DNA of 64,000 nucleotides from Lunularia cruciata (GCA_948567375.1 OX419759.1:18630744-18694743), one strand, 5' to 3'; positions 24,168 to 36,148 are shown, counted from the stretch's first letter. Notes: generated by a model not told the origin, from the sequence alone. Translations and numbers: made by a program.

Positions 24168-24668
24168 GAAATGGGAAGATCCCATCAAGCCATACAAGAG
24201 AGAGACAAAAGAGGTAAAATGGAGCTAGGTCCCAATAGTATTGATTTGAGAAATTTGTCCTATGGTACCTAAGATATCCAAGCTATGCAAGTTGTAAGGT
24301 TTGCAAACTACTGCAGCATCTTATGAAACATCACCTAGTGTGATTGCTCTACTATGGATTGCACGAGCCAATGCTCTTTGTACAACCATGGTATCTAAAG
24401 TATGTTACAAAGTATGAGAGTGAGAGTAGTACCCCTAATGTCTAAAAAATGAAAAATGTGTCAAATGCCATGTACATCACTCCATATAACTCCAAGGCTA
24501 GAGGAGCAAAGATGTGACCTCACTACATACCCTATACTTGGAGACCTTGCGTGTTATTGCTCAGCTCGCTGCCTATCCAAGAGGATGAGTAAACATTCCC
24601 TCCAAAACTGCATCACATGTGGCATTTGTAATCACAACATCCGCCATGTGCACCTGATCATTTGAGAC
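24168..24668 (-). repeat. Right arm of the inverted repeat pair
   Basis: Inverted partner of 20566-21066. It starts near GATCCCATCAAGCCATACAA (reverse complement of CATCC..TGTATGGCTTGATG in the left arm) and ends near TGATCATTTGAGACCACATC. Confidence 0.65.
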
Positions 24669-25795
24669 CACATCTCTACTTTTGAAATGGTATTAGAGAT
24701 TTTTACTTTTGCAAAAACACCAAAATTTAAAAGATACGATCTTTTATTAGAATTTTATTTTTTTCTTAGTTATTATAAACTCTTATTATCAATATAAAAT
24801 TCATAGATAATGGTATATTTTACCTACTACTTTTAATTTAAATTACCTAATTATTGATTAGCAATTGTCTTCTACTGGTTATTTATTAGAGAGACTATGA
24901 AATTTAATTAAAAGATGTTAGAAATGGTTAAAAGTATAAAACTTGAAATATAAATAATAATTATTATTACTACATTGCAAGAAAATATATATTTCAAAAG
25001 TGTTTGATATTTCAATTATATTTCTGTAAGTAAGTGAAGAGTTCATTTGGGATCTATTATATTTTTAACCTTAATTTTTTTTATCCATTTATTTTATTTA
25101 ACTTTTATTTCAAATTTATATGTTACATATAATTAAAAAATAATGATATATGAAATAGTTCAATGATGAAATAATGATGAATGAAACATCCTTTTAAGAT
25201 GAGCAAATTTGTGTCTTGTCAAAATAATTTAAGACAAGTTAACATGAAAATCTATGCTAAGACATCAAAAGAAAGTAATAGGAGGTGAAATAATATCAGT
25301 TTTTGTATTTTATTTGTTTTCTCCATATGCTTGTTAAGAGATGATGAATCAAAAGCCAAAACAAATCTAAATTTTTTTTTGTAAAGGAAAGCGTATTAGT
25401 AGTTCAAAAATCATTAAATGATTATAAATTTGCCTAGTAAATTTTTGAATTTAGATAGTAAAACGTATTTGGACTCTTATTGTGTGACTATTTAGACCAC
25501 TCTCAATTAATTGTAAGAATGAACTCAAATAGAATAATATAAAATTAAATTTCTACCTATTTGAAAATGTCCATTTTTCTATTGTTTTAAAATCTAATAA
25601 CTATGATAGATTATTTGAAACAAAATATATGTTTGTTTTACTATGGTCATTGGATGTTTGTATTGATTGACTCTATCACACTCATACAAAGACTAGAAAT
25701 TAAGGATACAAGTTGATAATAGACTGTTAATTAAGTTAATGTGTAAGTCAAAGATTTTCTTGACCATTTGAACTATATAATCCACTTTATATAAT
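24669..25795. other. Very AT-rich, no gene seen
   Basis: Long A/T runs with stops in all frames. No repeat borders were recognised. Confidence 0.4.
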
Positions 25796-25796
25796 C

Positions 25797-26102
25797 TTCA
25801 TCTTTATTCATGCATTGCTTATTGGCGGGTTCTTCATCTTTGTTCATGCACTACCTACTGGCAGGCTCTTACATCACGTTACCCTATTACTTGCCATTGT
25901 TTGCATAGCTGCTCTAGATTTCATGTTCTTTACTAGTCTGTTAGCCATTGGTTATTCACAATTTCTTTCAATTATGCTTTTGCTGCAAGATACATCAAAT
26001 ACCTTAGGGATTTACATTACTCTAGCATTGTGATTCATTTGCACTTCATGAGTTCTGGATAACTCATTCCCAGAATTGCTTCTGTTCTTGTATATATATA
26101 TA
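25797..26102 (+). repeat. Direct repeat R, left copy
   Basis: About 305 bp repeated at 31883-32223 in the same orientation. Shared blocks include GCTCTTACATCACGTT, CATGTTCTTTACTAGTCTGT and TTTTGCTGCAAGATACAT, and both copies end in a TA-repeat (TATATATATA). They bracket a region with a reverse-transcriptase pseudogene, so they may be terminal repeats of one element. Confidence 0.75.
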
Positions 26103-27040
26103 TCATGTTGGCACTATGAGACCACAATGGCGAGCTTCGTGTTCAGCCACCTCTGTGTTTTTATCTTGAAACAGATTTTTTCTGTTTCCTTATACAACAT
26201 TCATGCCTCACTACAATAGACTGATTAGGAGAAGTAAGCTATGGTTAATTCATTATAGATTCATGTATTTGTATGATATGCACATTTTCTAGTAACATGA
26301 ATAGATTTTGTGTTCTCACCATGGCATTTGTCTTCAATGCTTTACTTCCCAATTCTGATCTCATTGTATGGAGTTAGGATGCTTCCCAATTTAGCGGATT
26401 TTTGTCTTAGTATGCTAACCCTTTTTGTTGTTTTTTGTTGCATTTCTTGTTCTTTCATTCACTTGATGGTTTGGAAGTTGTCTCACAAGGCATGTGTATC
26501 TATGTCTCACAAGGCATGTGTATCTATGATTCTGACGTGCCTTTGGCACTAATTCATTGTGGCACCTACCCTTAGGCCATTGAGCCTCTTTCACTTGCCA
26601 ATCCTATAGGCCTTGTGGTATCCTTGGCTACGACTTGCGTTTCTTTGCTACTCTTTTGATTCAGTCACCTCCTCCTCCAATTCTTTTCTAGGTTTCCATT
26701 TCTCACCTTTAATTGTGACACTTTGTCAGGCCCTTGAGCCTTGCCCCATACTCAATGTACACTAGAATCTTTGGCTTTGGCCCCATCAACCCTTTATGGC
26801 CCTCAAGCCTTGCTCCATTATTATGGCCACCTCAGCTCCTTACTATTCATGCTCTAGAGTTATATCCTTCTTGAACCATGTTCACCCTCTGGATTCAATC
26901 CTCATATTAATTCTGCATTTATTGCCCTTGATTGCTTCCACACTAGTCTTGTCTTTGCATCTATCTTCCTTGAACCTTGTTTGATGTTCCAGTCCTCATC
27001 CTCTCAATGTTCCAGTCCATGTCAGCCTTCTTGTTCCTTG
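26103..27040. other. No gene seen; contains a perfect 24-bp tandem duplication
   Basis: No supported coding region. At 26480-26527 the 24-bp unit starting TCTCACAAGGCATGTG is present twice without a mismatch, a recent slippage or template switch. Confidence 0.5.
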
Positions 27041-27045
27041 CCGAC

Positions 27046-27557
27046 TATAATACCAAGAGCTAGCCATATGATCTAGATGTGAAATTCGGTTTGGTAACAT
27101 CTACAATGATGTCATAAATGATGGTCAAAATAGATAAGATAGAAGTATCACCAAAAGAGTACTTCTACTAATAGGGCAAAAACTGAAATAGACTTGAGAA
27201 TCTTAGAATCAATAGCTAGACATATGATTTAAAGGTGAGAATTGGTTTGGTAACATCTGGAAGGATGTTACATATGATGGACTAAATAGATCAGAAAGAG
27301 GTTTAACCAAAAGGGGACTTCTACTAATAGAATAGGAACCAAAATATGCTTGAAATCTTTGAAGGCAATTTCAGAGGCCTAAACGGATGAATTAGGCCTC
27401 AAAAATGTGCCTATCTGTGTCCCTAATCCTATAGTGGAGCTTCCTTGGAGGAGATCCTCTATGTTTATATAATAAAGAGAAGGTGCTCCCTTGGGGCATC
27501 AAATATTTGAGTGTGCAATCTGTGGTTTCTCTCTTCTCTTGTCCTTGGAGTATTACA
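27046..27557 (+). repeat. Solo LTR, family B, internally deleted
   Basis: Closely similar to the LTR at 62076-62815 but 512 bp long, because about 228 bp between AAAATGTGC and CTATCTGTGTCC are missing. It begins TATAATACC (first G lost) and ends GGAGTATTACA. The flanks CCGAC (27041-27045) and CAGAC (27558-27562) match at four of five bases, consistent with an aged target duplication. It carries the same two ~155-bp U3 repeats and the TATATAATAAAGAG promoter/polyadenylation box. Confidence 0.85.
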
Positions 27558-27859
27558 CAGACTCACCTTTCTGTCCATGTTTGGTGTTTATTTAAAGCCT
27601 TACCTGTCACTCTTTTGCCTACACCTCGCGTCTTGTTTACACCTCAAAGGGGTACCTCTTTGCATGGAAACATCTCTTTTAGGTGCATCTCTACACTTAA
27701 CCTTACTCAAACTTTCCTTTTCCCTCCGGATAGAATTGATTGGCTCACAATTCAGACATGTTTGCTCACCAATAATTTTTCTACAGAACTTGATCCCATT
27801 TTGCAACAATTAAGGGTTTGAGATTTTGCCATAAATGACAAGTTTTGTTTCTTCACCCC

Positions 27860-30500
27860 TTAAATGACTTTGGAGTTATATATGTCAATTATTCCTTGCA
27901 TAATGGCAAGTGCTATGTGGGCCAAACAAGGAGTTGTGCTCGTTGAAGATTCCAATAACATTGCCGCTTGGGAAAGTCTCTCTATTCTTTGTTCTTCTAC
28001 CTTTGACTTTACTCCCTTGATGGCTGTGATGGCCAAATTTGGGTTCCATGACTTCCATCCTTTCCTTATGGTCCAAGTACTAGTTTTAGAGAGTTTGCTA
28101 ACAAGGAGGAGCTCTTTTGGATCCATCTCCTCAAATGTTGGACTCCTCGAGGGTACAACATCTATGGAAGAGCATCTTGCATTGACCATTGGCATAATAT
28201 GCAAGAAAACACCCTTTTCTTCTCTTCTATCACCTCTTATGTTTCTTCTTTCAAAAATCTTTCTCCCCTTTTTACATCCCATGTGGCCAACTTTCCCATT
28301 TCTAGAAGAAATGCCTATAGAGATGACCTTTGATAAATTTCTCATCTATTCTTATTGTTTGACTCTAATACTCTCTCTGATTCCTTTCTTGCATGTTTTA
28401 GAGCTTGTAACTTGTTGAAGATCCTTCACATCCTTAAAACGACTCCTTTTGTGGTTTTACTTAGGATTGAGGTGGATATCACTACACTAGTCAATCACCT
28501 TTTTCTCTTCTTATCTCTATACCTTTTTGCATCACAAATCAACTCCAAACATTTGTCTCACCCTTCTCATTTTCCCTTTTACCTCTAAGGAGACAGACAA
28601 AGTCCTCCTACAATTTTTTGTTGAGGAACCCCAAAGTTTTACAAGCTTTACCTCCATGTACTCCTTTTACCATCCACATTGTTGCTTTTAAGTATGGGAA
28701 ATCTCTAGGCCGTTTACACTTTAACTTTGCCTCACTTTCACAGAAATGATCAAACTTTTCTTCTCCTCCTTCTCCATGCAGTTGTATTCAACATCCAAGT
28801 TTCATTAACCCTTCACACGGGCATGTCATTACAACTTCGCTTCAAATTTTACCTTCCTCCAACATTTCACTTCTCTTTCTAGAGGAACCAAGTTTTGTAT
28901 TTTGCACACCTCTCCTCTCTCTACTTTCATTGCAATTCAAACTTGCATTTGCAATTTTGTTTTTTATTATGAATCCATATTGTGCACCAAAGGCATTTTT
29001 GACAAATGGAAAGTCAACATTCTACAAAAAGTTAACCGTTTATCCTCCCTTTGTTGACAATTTCAATTCTATAGATCCGATTTTCCTTTCTTCTCATGAT
29101 AGAAAAATTCTTGCTCATTTCAAGTCTCATTTCATTATTACTTATATGGACAAGTGTCCTAACAATTTTTTATTTTTTTGCACACACTTTTACATTCAAA
29201 ATTTGCTCAACAAGCTTCATTCTCCTTCAACAACCTATAAACTCTCATTGATTCCTCAAAACCAGCTTTTACTTTGTCACCATAGTTTCAATACCTCTTA
29301 GGGATTTTACACTTCCACAGATTTCAAGAAACTCCCTTACTTCTGCTATGCTTGGAAATTCCATAAGTCTCCTAGGTTCATTGCCGCATTCTACTCTACT
29401 TCCTTATCTAAACTTTCTCGGTAGTAGAGCTCATTCTTCAAAGCTTTGCTACCTTCTGCAAATGACCTATGGAGGAATAAATTCTTACAAGTGGGGCTGA
29501 TGGTCGACTCTAGCTGGATCTTGGACAACTCTTTTGGTGCTCTTGTTTTGCTTGAGCAAGTGCAAAGACTGTGCAATAGAAGATCCTCTTCTCCCACAAA
29601 CTCTGGTTTGCAACAAACTCCTGCCACCTTAGAAAAAGTTCATTTTAAAAGTTTTAATTTCACTACCCTTTGTACAAAGATCCACCTCATGATCTCAAGA
29701 AAAGGCTATCTACTCTCATCAGATCTATTTTCCATTATAGGTTTACTTTGAGTAGGGAACTGCGTTACGCATTGAGACCTCTACACTTGACTTCAAATAT
29801 AGATGGCTTAAAAACCAAAACAATATCTCTTAATTGGCAAAACATCTCAAATTCATGGCTGTTGATGAGGACTTTCTCATATGTTAGATGCTATTCCTTT
29901 TCTATAACCTCTACATCACTTTTGGGAATAAGCCCTTCTGTCAAGAGATTAGGAATTCTTGTAAGGACACCTTGTGATGTCTTTGTGGCTAATCTATACC
30001 TCGTCACATATGAGCTTGATTTCATTCATAGATTATTGGATGCCAATGATGTTGCTCTATTGCATGACATGTCCCAAGTTTGAAGATATGTTGATGATCT
30101 TTTGGTGGTTGGCTTGGGACATGCTTATTTCATGAATTTTATGTATATGGATGATGCTACTAGAGGTGGAGGGATCTATCCCAGACTTTCATGTGAGCTA
30201 GTTTGAACTCATTTTGGCACTCACTATGATTATCTCAACTATTGCATTATCCTAGATGACTTCAATATGTTTGTCTTTATCTATGATAAGAAAAAGTTGC
30301 CTCACTTTGCTCACATCAAGACAATCTTGCCTCCTCATGTTCTTTCAATCATTTTCTCTAAATATAAACTAGGGATTATAAAATGAGAGTGTGTTAGATA
30401 TAGACAGATTTGTAATTCCAAAACTTCATACCTTTCAGCTTGTAGGAAACTTACAGATAGCTATATCTCCAAAAATTACTCCCTTCACATGATCCAAATA
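27860..30500 (+). pseudogene. Reverse transcriptase pseudogene, non-gypsy, possibly Penelope-like
   Basis: Several plus-strand blocks read as one decayed protein, broken by stops and frameshifts. The C-terminal block is clearest: TPCDVFVANLYLVTYELDF (motif B-like, with the N-L pair), then about 25 residues on RYVDDLLVV at 30084-30110, the catalytic Y-x-D-D of motif C. A stop TGA (30081-30083) directly precedes it. Upstream, DRKILAHFKSHFIITYMDK with FFCTHFYI recalls the fingers region of polymerases that have a D-K-x(n)-V motif. It lacks Ty3/gypsy RNase H or integrase signs. The flanking direct repeats fit Penelope-like elements, which have such terminal repeats, but assignment by eye is tentative. 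Confidence 0.5.
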
Positions 30501-30555
30501 TTTTTGTTGCTTGGTCTTACAAATTGGAGAAAGATATCTATGGTTATCATGGGCT

Positions 30556-30780
30556 TAGTATTTGTAGAGATTTAACAACATCCGTTCTTTCTACGAGGCA
30601 GGGAGCTCAAGTTTGAGCCCACTAGTAGTTTTTATTGCAGGCTTGTATACCATACCTTTGATCAAGAGTTCTAGTTGACTTCTTATTTCATATGTATACT
30701 ATCTATTGTCTATATAGATTTGAGAACATCTATTCTTTTTGCTAGACAAGGAGCTCATTTTTGAGCCCACCAGTAATTTT
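30556..30780 (+). repeat. Duplicated block with GAGCTCA...TTGAGCCC hairpin
   Basis: Two related ~70-bp segments (about 30556-30630 and 30708-30780) each contain GGAGCTCA, a short spacer and TTGAGCCCAC, which can form a small stem-loop. They lie downstream of the reverse-transcriptase relic, where a 3' UTR of that element would be. Confidence 0.5.
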
Positions 30781-31882
30781 CCCCTAGACTTGAATACCAT
30801 CTTGACTCCTACAGTGATATATATACTTTAAATATTGCTATTTATGTTTTTTGCCATGTGGATTGATTGTATGCTTATGGACACATGGCCTCTGCTTATG
30901 GACACACCAAGGTCCTTCACTTCATACAAGGCTGAACTTCCTTCCATGCTTTGACCTTTTGCGAGATGCCCTAATTTTTTAGTGCTCTTTTTTCTTCTTC
31001 TTTATTCACCCTCATCTTCCGCTCCTTCTTGTTCCCCTTTCCCCTCTGTGGATTATTACTTTTATTTCACTTTTGGTGGCTGCTTGTTCTACTTTACTTT
31101 GCACTTTTGACCCCGTTTCTATGGCAATTGACCTGCTCTTTCCTTGTGTGGTTGGAATGCTCCCTATTGTCTTCTTTGAGTGTCAAACAAACTGGTTGTA
31201 CTTGTGCCTGACTTACCTCCTTACTCTTTCTTTGTTCCTTTCACTCAATGAATTTACTACCTTCTTCATCTGTTGTATCATAGATTACTTCTACTAGTTT
31301 TCATCTGCATTCGATACTAACATTTGTTTCCTCTCAGGCCTTAACCAGGTATGTCTCGAGTTCCTTACTTATTCATGCTCCCATTTTCAATTTCTTCATT
31401 TGCAAGCTGATTTATTTGCATCACATAGTCATTCTGCTGATTGTTGTTGTTGCACATTGTTTGGATTTTAGGCTTCATACGTTTTAGCTTTTCCCTTACC
31501 CTGAGCAACACTATTGGAATCAATCAAGTTTGCCTTGGCACTCATGAGTTTTCAAGTAGAAACTTGGTAGGAGGGGTAATGACAATTGCTCAACTACTTC
31601 GGCATTGCGTGAGGCACTCATGAAGTTATAGGTGTTTTTGTGGAGGTTAACTATGGCTCCCTATTGCTTCCCGTAGCTGTTTAGCGTCTCATGACTCCAA
31701 CGTCCATAACGCTAATTGTGATATACTTTCTATCCAGTCCTTTTATGCTTTGCTCTCATTACCATGTTACACTTTGACCCATTTCTGCAGCCACATCTTC
31801 AGAGACTTCTTGTTTGGTTCCACTCCTCCATTCTCCACCTAGTAAGTATGTTCCCTTCTCTCTTCGACTCCAGCCCACATTC
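30781..31882. other. No gene recognised
   Basis: Pyrimidine-rich plus strand without a convincing open frame. It probably belongs to the same element as the reverse-transcriptase relic, since it ends at direct repeat R. Confidence 0.35.
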
Positions 31883-32223
31883 TTCATCTTTATTCACACA
31901 TGCTAATTTGCGGATTCTTCATCTTTGTTCATGCACCACCTACTGGCGGGCTCTTACATCACGTTTACTATTACTCGCCATCGTTTGCATAGCTGCTCTC
32001 AATTTCATGTTCTTTACTAGTCTGTTAACCATCTTTATTCACAATTTCTTTCAATTATGCTTTTGCTGCAAGATACATTAGATGCATTCTACCCTAGGGA
32101 TTTCACATTACTCTAGCATTGTGATTCATGTACATATTGCTTATCGATCATTTGCATGTCATGAATTCCGAGTAACCCGTTCCGTTCCCATACAACTTCT
32201 CTCTTCATATATATATATATATA
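31883..32223 (+). repeat. Direct repeat R, right copy
   Basis: Same unit as 25797-26102, about 75-80% similar, slightly longer, also ending in a TATATATATA run. The two copies are 6.1 kb apart. Confidence 0.75.
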
Positions 32224-32944
32224 ATCCACTACCTTCTCTCGTGTTGAATACCAAAAAAGTTTAGTTTAGTAGTCAACGAGATTGGCGTTGGCTTGAATAA
32301 CAAAGAAGTTAACCGTGTAATCAACCAAATTTCTGATTTACTTTACAACTTAACTATCTAATTTCACTGATATCTTATTGATTTCAATTTTAAGTTTTTA
32401 AATAATTTCCTATTATATTTGTCATCTCCGGCGAGTAACCATATTCTTGAAGTCTCTAGTCACCACTTCCTTATAATCTGCACATACATCTGTGCAAAGG
32501 TTTGACATTTAGGTACTAATTTACGGTTTGAGGTGCTTTTGCTAGCGCTGGTGGGTTTCAGGGTAACGGGGTGAGATAGAGTCCATTCGAATAAATGAAA
32601 AGTACTTGAATTTTAGTCTGCCTTCGACTACTTTCTTTCATGGACTTCCTTTAACGTATATATTTATGCGGAGTGCGAGTGATAGGGAATTTTGCTATCC
32701 ACACTCGGAATAGGAAACGGGGCGTGGAAAGCCACATATTGATTATCGATGAAGTACAGTGTTTGCATATGAAAGATACATGCTCACACATACGACGAAA
32801 ATACGTTACGAAATTTCACGCTTGTTAGGATCTTACTGAAATTTAGAGAGGTAGTAGTAAGTAACCTTACATGAATCTCTTCCTTGACAAAGAACTCTCG
32901 AGGAACTAGATTCATCATAATATAAAAGTATACTCTTTATGTCA
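32224..32944. other. 3' flank of the F-box gene
   Basis: No coding region is seen. The sequence becomes richer in CpG from about 32400 onward, marking the edge of the second genic island. The 3' UTR of the F-box gene should lie in the right part; no consensus polyadenylation signal could be chosen with confidence. Confidence 0.4.
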
Positions 32945-34267
32945 CTAAACTAGCTCACTGAGAGTAGGCTCCAAGAACAAACCCAGCCAGTGATTCCTTC
33001 CAGAGCCGTTCTGATGACAATGGTGAGGAAGCCAGCTCCAAGTATTCAGCTCCATGTCGAACATCACTATGTCAGGACTCTCATACTTCATCAAACAAAT
33101 GAAGTTACCTCGTCCCACGGAGTTGAAGTATCTATCCCTGGACGAGTCGAAAAACCGTTCAAAGACATCTGTTGGCATTTGACCTACCTCCTCCCATTGC
33201 AGACCACTTTCTCCGAGAACCCAAATTTTGATGATGCGAATAGATGGCCTCGCCCCAATTCCACCAACCAAGAACAACCGGTCATTGCACTCAACAACAC
33301 TCGGTGTGAAAGAGTCCTCGGGCATGGGAGCTAGAATCTTGCTCCATTGTCCACTTTGCAGATTGTAAGACAGAACACCGTATGGACCATAGGTGACGGA
33401 GTACAGACAACCGTTGCAATGGGGAAATCCTAAATCCAAGTCAGATTCTTCAGGAAGGCAACCAGTCATCTGCCAAGAATCGGACTTGGAATCATACATC
33501 TCAGTCGTAAGATCCTGCACGTTGTAGCCGTCTGCAAGGACGTCGTCTCCAGCGACCATGACCTTGAAGCTGCGATTATCTTGGTGCACCAAACCCATTA
33601 CGGGCACCCATCTTTTCTTAATCATGGATGGCAGCTCCCTCCAAGTTCTGGTGAGAGGGTTGCAGACGTAGAGACAGTGCATCCCTTCATCCTCACCTTT
33701 GCAGAGGAGAAGCCCTCCGCCAGATGCAAGACCATAAACCTCCACGGGAAGAAAGTCCAGAGGAAGTCTGTGCCATTTCCCTAGGGACGAGTCATAAGCC
33801 GAGACAGCATCGCAAGTCCCAGCATGGAACAGAAGCAGCCAAGGCTTGTTTACCCGTTTCCTCTCTTCCTCGTGATATTGCTTAAGAAAATGTGAGGACC
33901 TGGTAATCTGATGTACGTTCTTGCACACCGTCCTGTGCTGCAACAGGCTTGAAACCGGTAAGAATGTCATGATCCTCACCAAGAGATCGCTTGATAACTT
34001 ACTCCACACATGCTGCTCCATCGCTGTGTCGTGGAGTCCACAAACATCTTGCATGCTCAACTGGTTTGTAGCCTTAGATTTTTCCACCACCTCAGGATTC
34101 TTGTCGGTAGACTCCTGATGCGGATCATCTTCTGTGGAGATTGTCAACAATCTCTTGCCTGACTGGCTTAAAGTGAACCTCTTTCGATCTTGGTAGCTAC
34201 CGTAGAGCTGTTGCCACTGGAAAGCGTCCATCAATGAGTTGGAGAATTCATACACCAAACTCTCCAT
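32945..34267 (-). CDS. F-box/kelch-repeat protein
   Basis: An intact single-exon ORF of 440 codons from ATG at 34267 to TAG. Residues 88-130 (WSKLSSDLLVRIMTFLPVSS and on through HRTVCKNVHQI) form an F-box, the domain that binds the Skp1 adaptor of SCF ubiquitin ligases. Residues about 145-415 show the plant FBK pattern: repeated W-x2-L(P) and Y-[DN] pairs (SLGKWHRLPL, NPLTRTWRELP, SDSWQMTGCLP, LQSGQWSKI, LNTWSWLP) and an LFLVGGIG blade core, consistent with a kelch propeller that selects the substrate. The N-terminal ~85 residues are acidic/polar and unassigned. Length is usual for the family. It is the only clearly functional host gene in the window; substrate and pathway cannot be inferred. 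CpG and codon choice differ from the transposon surroundings. Confidence 0.93.
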   Translation of the reverse strand: MESLVYEFSNSLMDAFQWQQLYGSYQDRKRFTLSQSGKRLLTISTEDDPHQESTDKNPEVVEKSKATNQLSMQDVCGLHDTAMEQHVWSKLSSDLLVRIMTFLPVSSLLQHRTVCKNVHQITRSSHFLKQYHEEERKRVNKPWLLLFHAGTCDAVSAYDSSLGKWHRLPLDFLPVEVYGLASGGGLLLCKGEDEGMHCLYVCNPLTRTWRELPSMIKKRWVPVMGLVHQDNRSFKVMVAGDDVLADGYNVQDLTTEMYDSKSDSWQMTGCLPEESDLDLGFPHCNGCLYSVTYGPYGVLSYNLQSGQWSKILAPMPEDSFTPSVVECNDRLFLVGGIGARPSIRIIKIWVLGESGLQWEEVGQMPTDVFERFFDSSRDRYFNSVGRGNFICLMKYESPDIVMFDMELNTWSWLPHHCHQNGSGRNHWLGLFLEPTLSELV

Positions 34268-35005
34268 GAAAACACGTTCAGAATGTTTAGACCTGTGAGT
34301 TGAACGATGTAGGGAATTTACAGAGGGACAGTTTACAAGCTATACTCAGCAAAGTTCTTTTTTAATGCTTAGTTTTAGTTCTAACGATTTGAAACTTAAA
34401 ATCTGTCTCGAAGCATGCCGCGCCTGTAAAATTCAAATGGTCAATTCAAAATCTTGAACGTCCTGAAGAGCTGTGTACTTTATTCCCGCCCGCCTCCTCA
34501 AATAAGGTTCTCGCTGTGGAAGTTTTCCTGGGAGAATTCAAACTACGCAGTCCCCTTGTTGGTGTATAAGTTCTGTATCTATGCTGGTTCCGTAACGGCT
34601 TCTATACGGTTCTTGGAGTTTCGAATTCTAACTGTCTATCTCCAGGAACTCTACCTGTGTTATGCTTTACAATTCCGCGTCTTCACTATCAAGATCTTAT
34701 ACGTCGCATATCGATCTCGTGTCCTCAATCATAAGATTTTCTCAAAATTTCCAGAATTTCTCCCAACTCCAGCTTCCCGTTTCTAGACTCGATGTAGATA
34801 AGGGAACGTCGTTCCCTTATTTACACTCGTTGAATACTAATCGACTTCTTGCCCGCTGCTTCTATTCCTCGACAAGTAGATTCTTCGGGAGTCGGGAAAG
34901 AGGTCGATAACTACTGAAGAATTCTTTTTCACTTAGTCCTGCACCTTATCAAACTCCATTCGTATAAACTTCGGCAATATAGGTCCCTCGGACCTCAGAA
35001 ACAGG
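34268..35005. promoter_or_regulatory. 5' flank of the F-box gene, with a 10-bp palindrome
   Basis: This is upstream sequence of the F-box gene and presumably holds its promoter and 5' UTR. A perfect inverted repeat TAAGGGAACG-T-CGTTCCCTTA lies at 34799-34819, about 530 bp upstream of the start codon. Whether it is a protein-binding site or chance is unknown. Confidence 0.4.
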
Positions 35006-35434
35006 CTAGAGGACATTTCTGTAGTCCCTCAAGTCAGGTGGAAGGAGAGTTCTATTTTGGCTGGAGTGCATTAGCTTACTCGTCGTCTGTTTAGCTTCTG
35101 TGTGTACAGACAATCTGTGAATCGGCCGTTGTGTAGAAATTGAGAGCTTCTTTTGGCTGGAGTGCATCAGCTTACTCGTCGTCTGGCTAGTTTCTGTGTG
35201 TACTGACATTCTGTGAATCGGCCGTTGTGTTGAAATTGCTCCGAACTTCGGAGCCAGATGTCGACCCGCCGGCTCGAACAGCATAAGTACATAAACTAGA
35301 AGACGAAAACGCCACCTCGTCCAAAGACCGAAATCTGCGAGCCGCACCAAGAAGGCACATGACACCAAGGGGGAAGATTCATAACACTGTGATCTGAGTC
35401 GCAAATTGCAGCTTGCTACAATGCATGGGCCCAC
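35006..35434 (-). CDS. Hypothetical ORF with two 32-residue tandem repeats
   Basis: A 142-codon minus-strand frame. Its C-terminal half contains two in-frame copies of a 32-residue unit with ISTQRPIHR(M/L)SVHTE and TTSKLMHSSQ (DNA repeats of 96 bp at about 35045-35140 and 35141-35237). Only conservative changes separate the copies and both stay open. I do not recognise a family. It could be an exon of a real gene in the genic island, or chance openness of a tandem repeat; no splice sites or neighbours decide this. Confidence 0.3.
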   Translation of the reverse strand: MGPCIVASCNLRLRSQCYESSPLVSCAFLVRLADFGLWTRWRFRLLVYVLMLFEPAGRHLAPKFGAISTQRPIHRMSVHTETSQTTSKLMHSSQKKLSISTQRPIHRLSVHTEAKQTTSKLMHSSQNRTLLPPDLRDYRNVL

Positions 35435-36145
35435 ATTGCAGGCTAAATCAAGTGATTAGTAAACCCTTTTTCTTAATTAGTTATCATCAGCTTCAATTCC
35501 GGAATCCAAAAGATACACCATGTAAAATTATATTCCAGTTACGGAATCCAAAACGTAACACCATGTGAAATTGTATTTTCCGATGGAGAGTGACATCACA
35601 TTGGAGAAAAGAAAATCGATGATGATGCAAAGATAAAGTTCATCAACTTTAATTCGGTTACTCGATGAGGTTTAGAAAGTTTGATGTATTATCGAACGTC
35701 TTTGATCTCACCTCCAAAATTTTAGTCCAATCCTCGAAGGTGAGAACAAGTGCGAAGTAATTTCAGATTTTGGAAAGTAAGAATCAGAGTATATAGTTTA
35801 TCTTTGTCGTTGCTTTTGTTACTCTCCGTTTATTTTTCTAGGTGATGGCATCCCTCACAATACGTGAAAGAAAAAAACTAGTTAGTGTTACAAATTGGAC
35901 TCCTTATTCAACATCTTAATGATGGTTATGATGATCCAATTCTTTCTTGATACTATAGAGAACGAGAAGTAATTTAAACGTAGAGAGGTACGCTTATTTA
36001 AGAACCTAAACTAATATATCAAATAAAGTACCCTAAGCGAATGTAGAAATGTACATCAAATTTAAGTGTATCATTTTGGATAGTTGTTCCAATAGATTGT
36101 TACGTGAGTAAATCAAAAAGTTCATTTTATTGAAGTTTGCTCATA

Positions 36146-36148
<3 letters not shown>
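35435..36148. other. No gene recognised
   Basis: Mixed-composition flank of the genic island grading into AT-rich sequence. A duplicated block with ATTCC(G/A)G...GGAATCCAAAA(G/C)...ACACCATGT is seen at about 35497-35571. Confidence 0.35.

Noticed and set aside
27860-28345. 161-codon minus-strand ORF rich in Lys and Arg
   Set aside because: It is antisense to the plus-strand reverse-transcriptase relic; pyrimidine-rich plus-strand sequence produces open antisense frames by chance. No family recognised.
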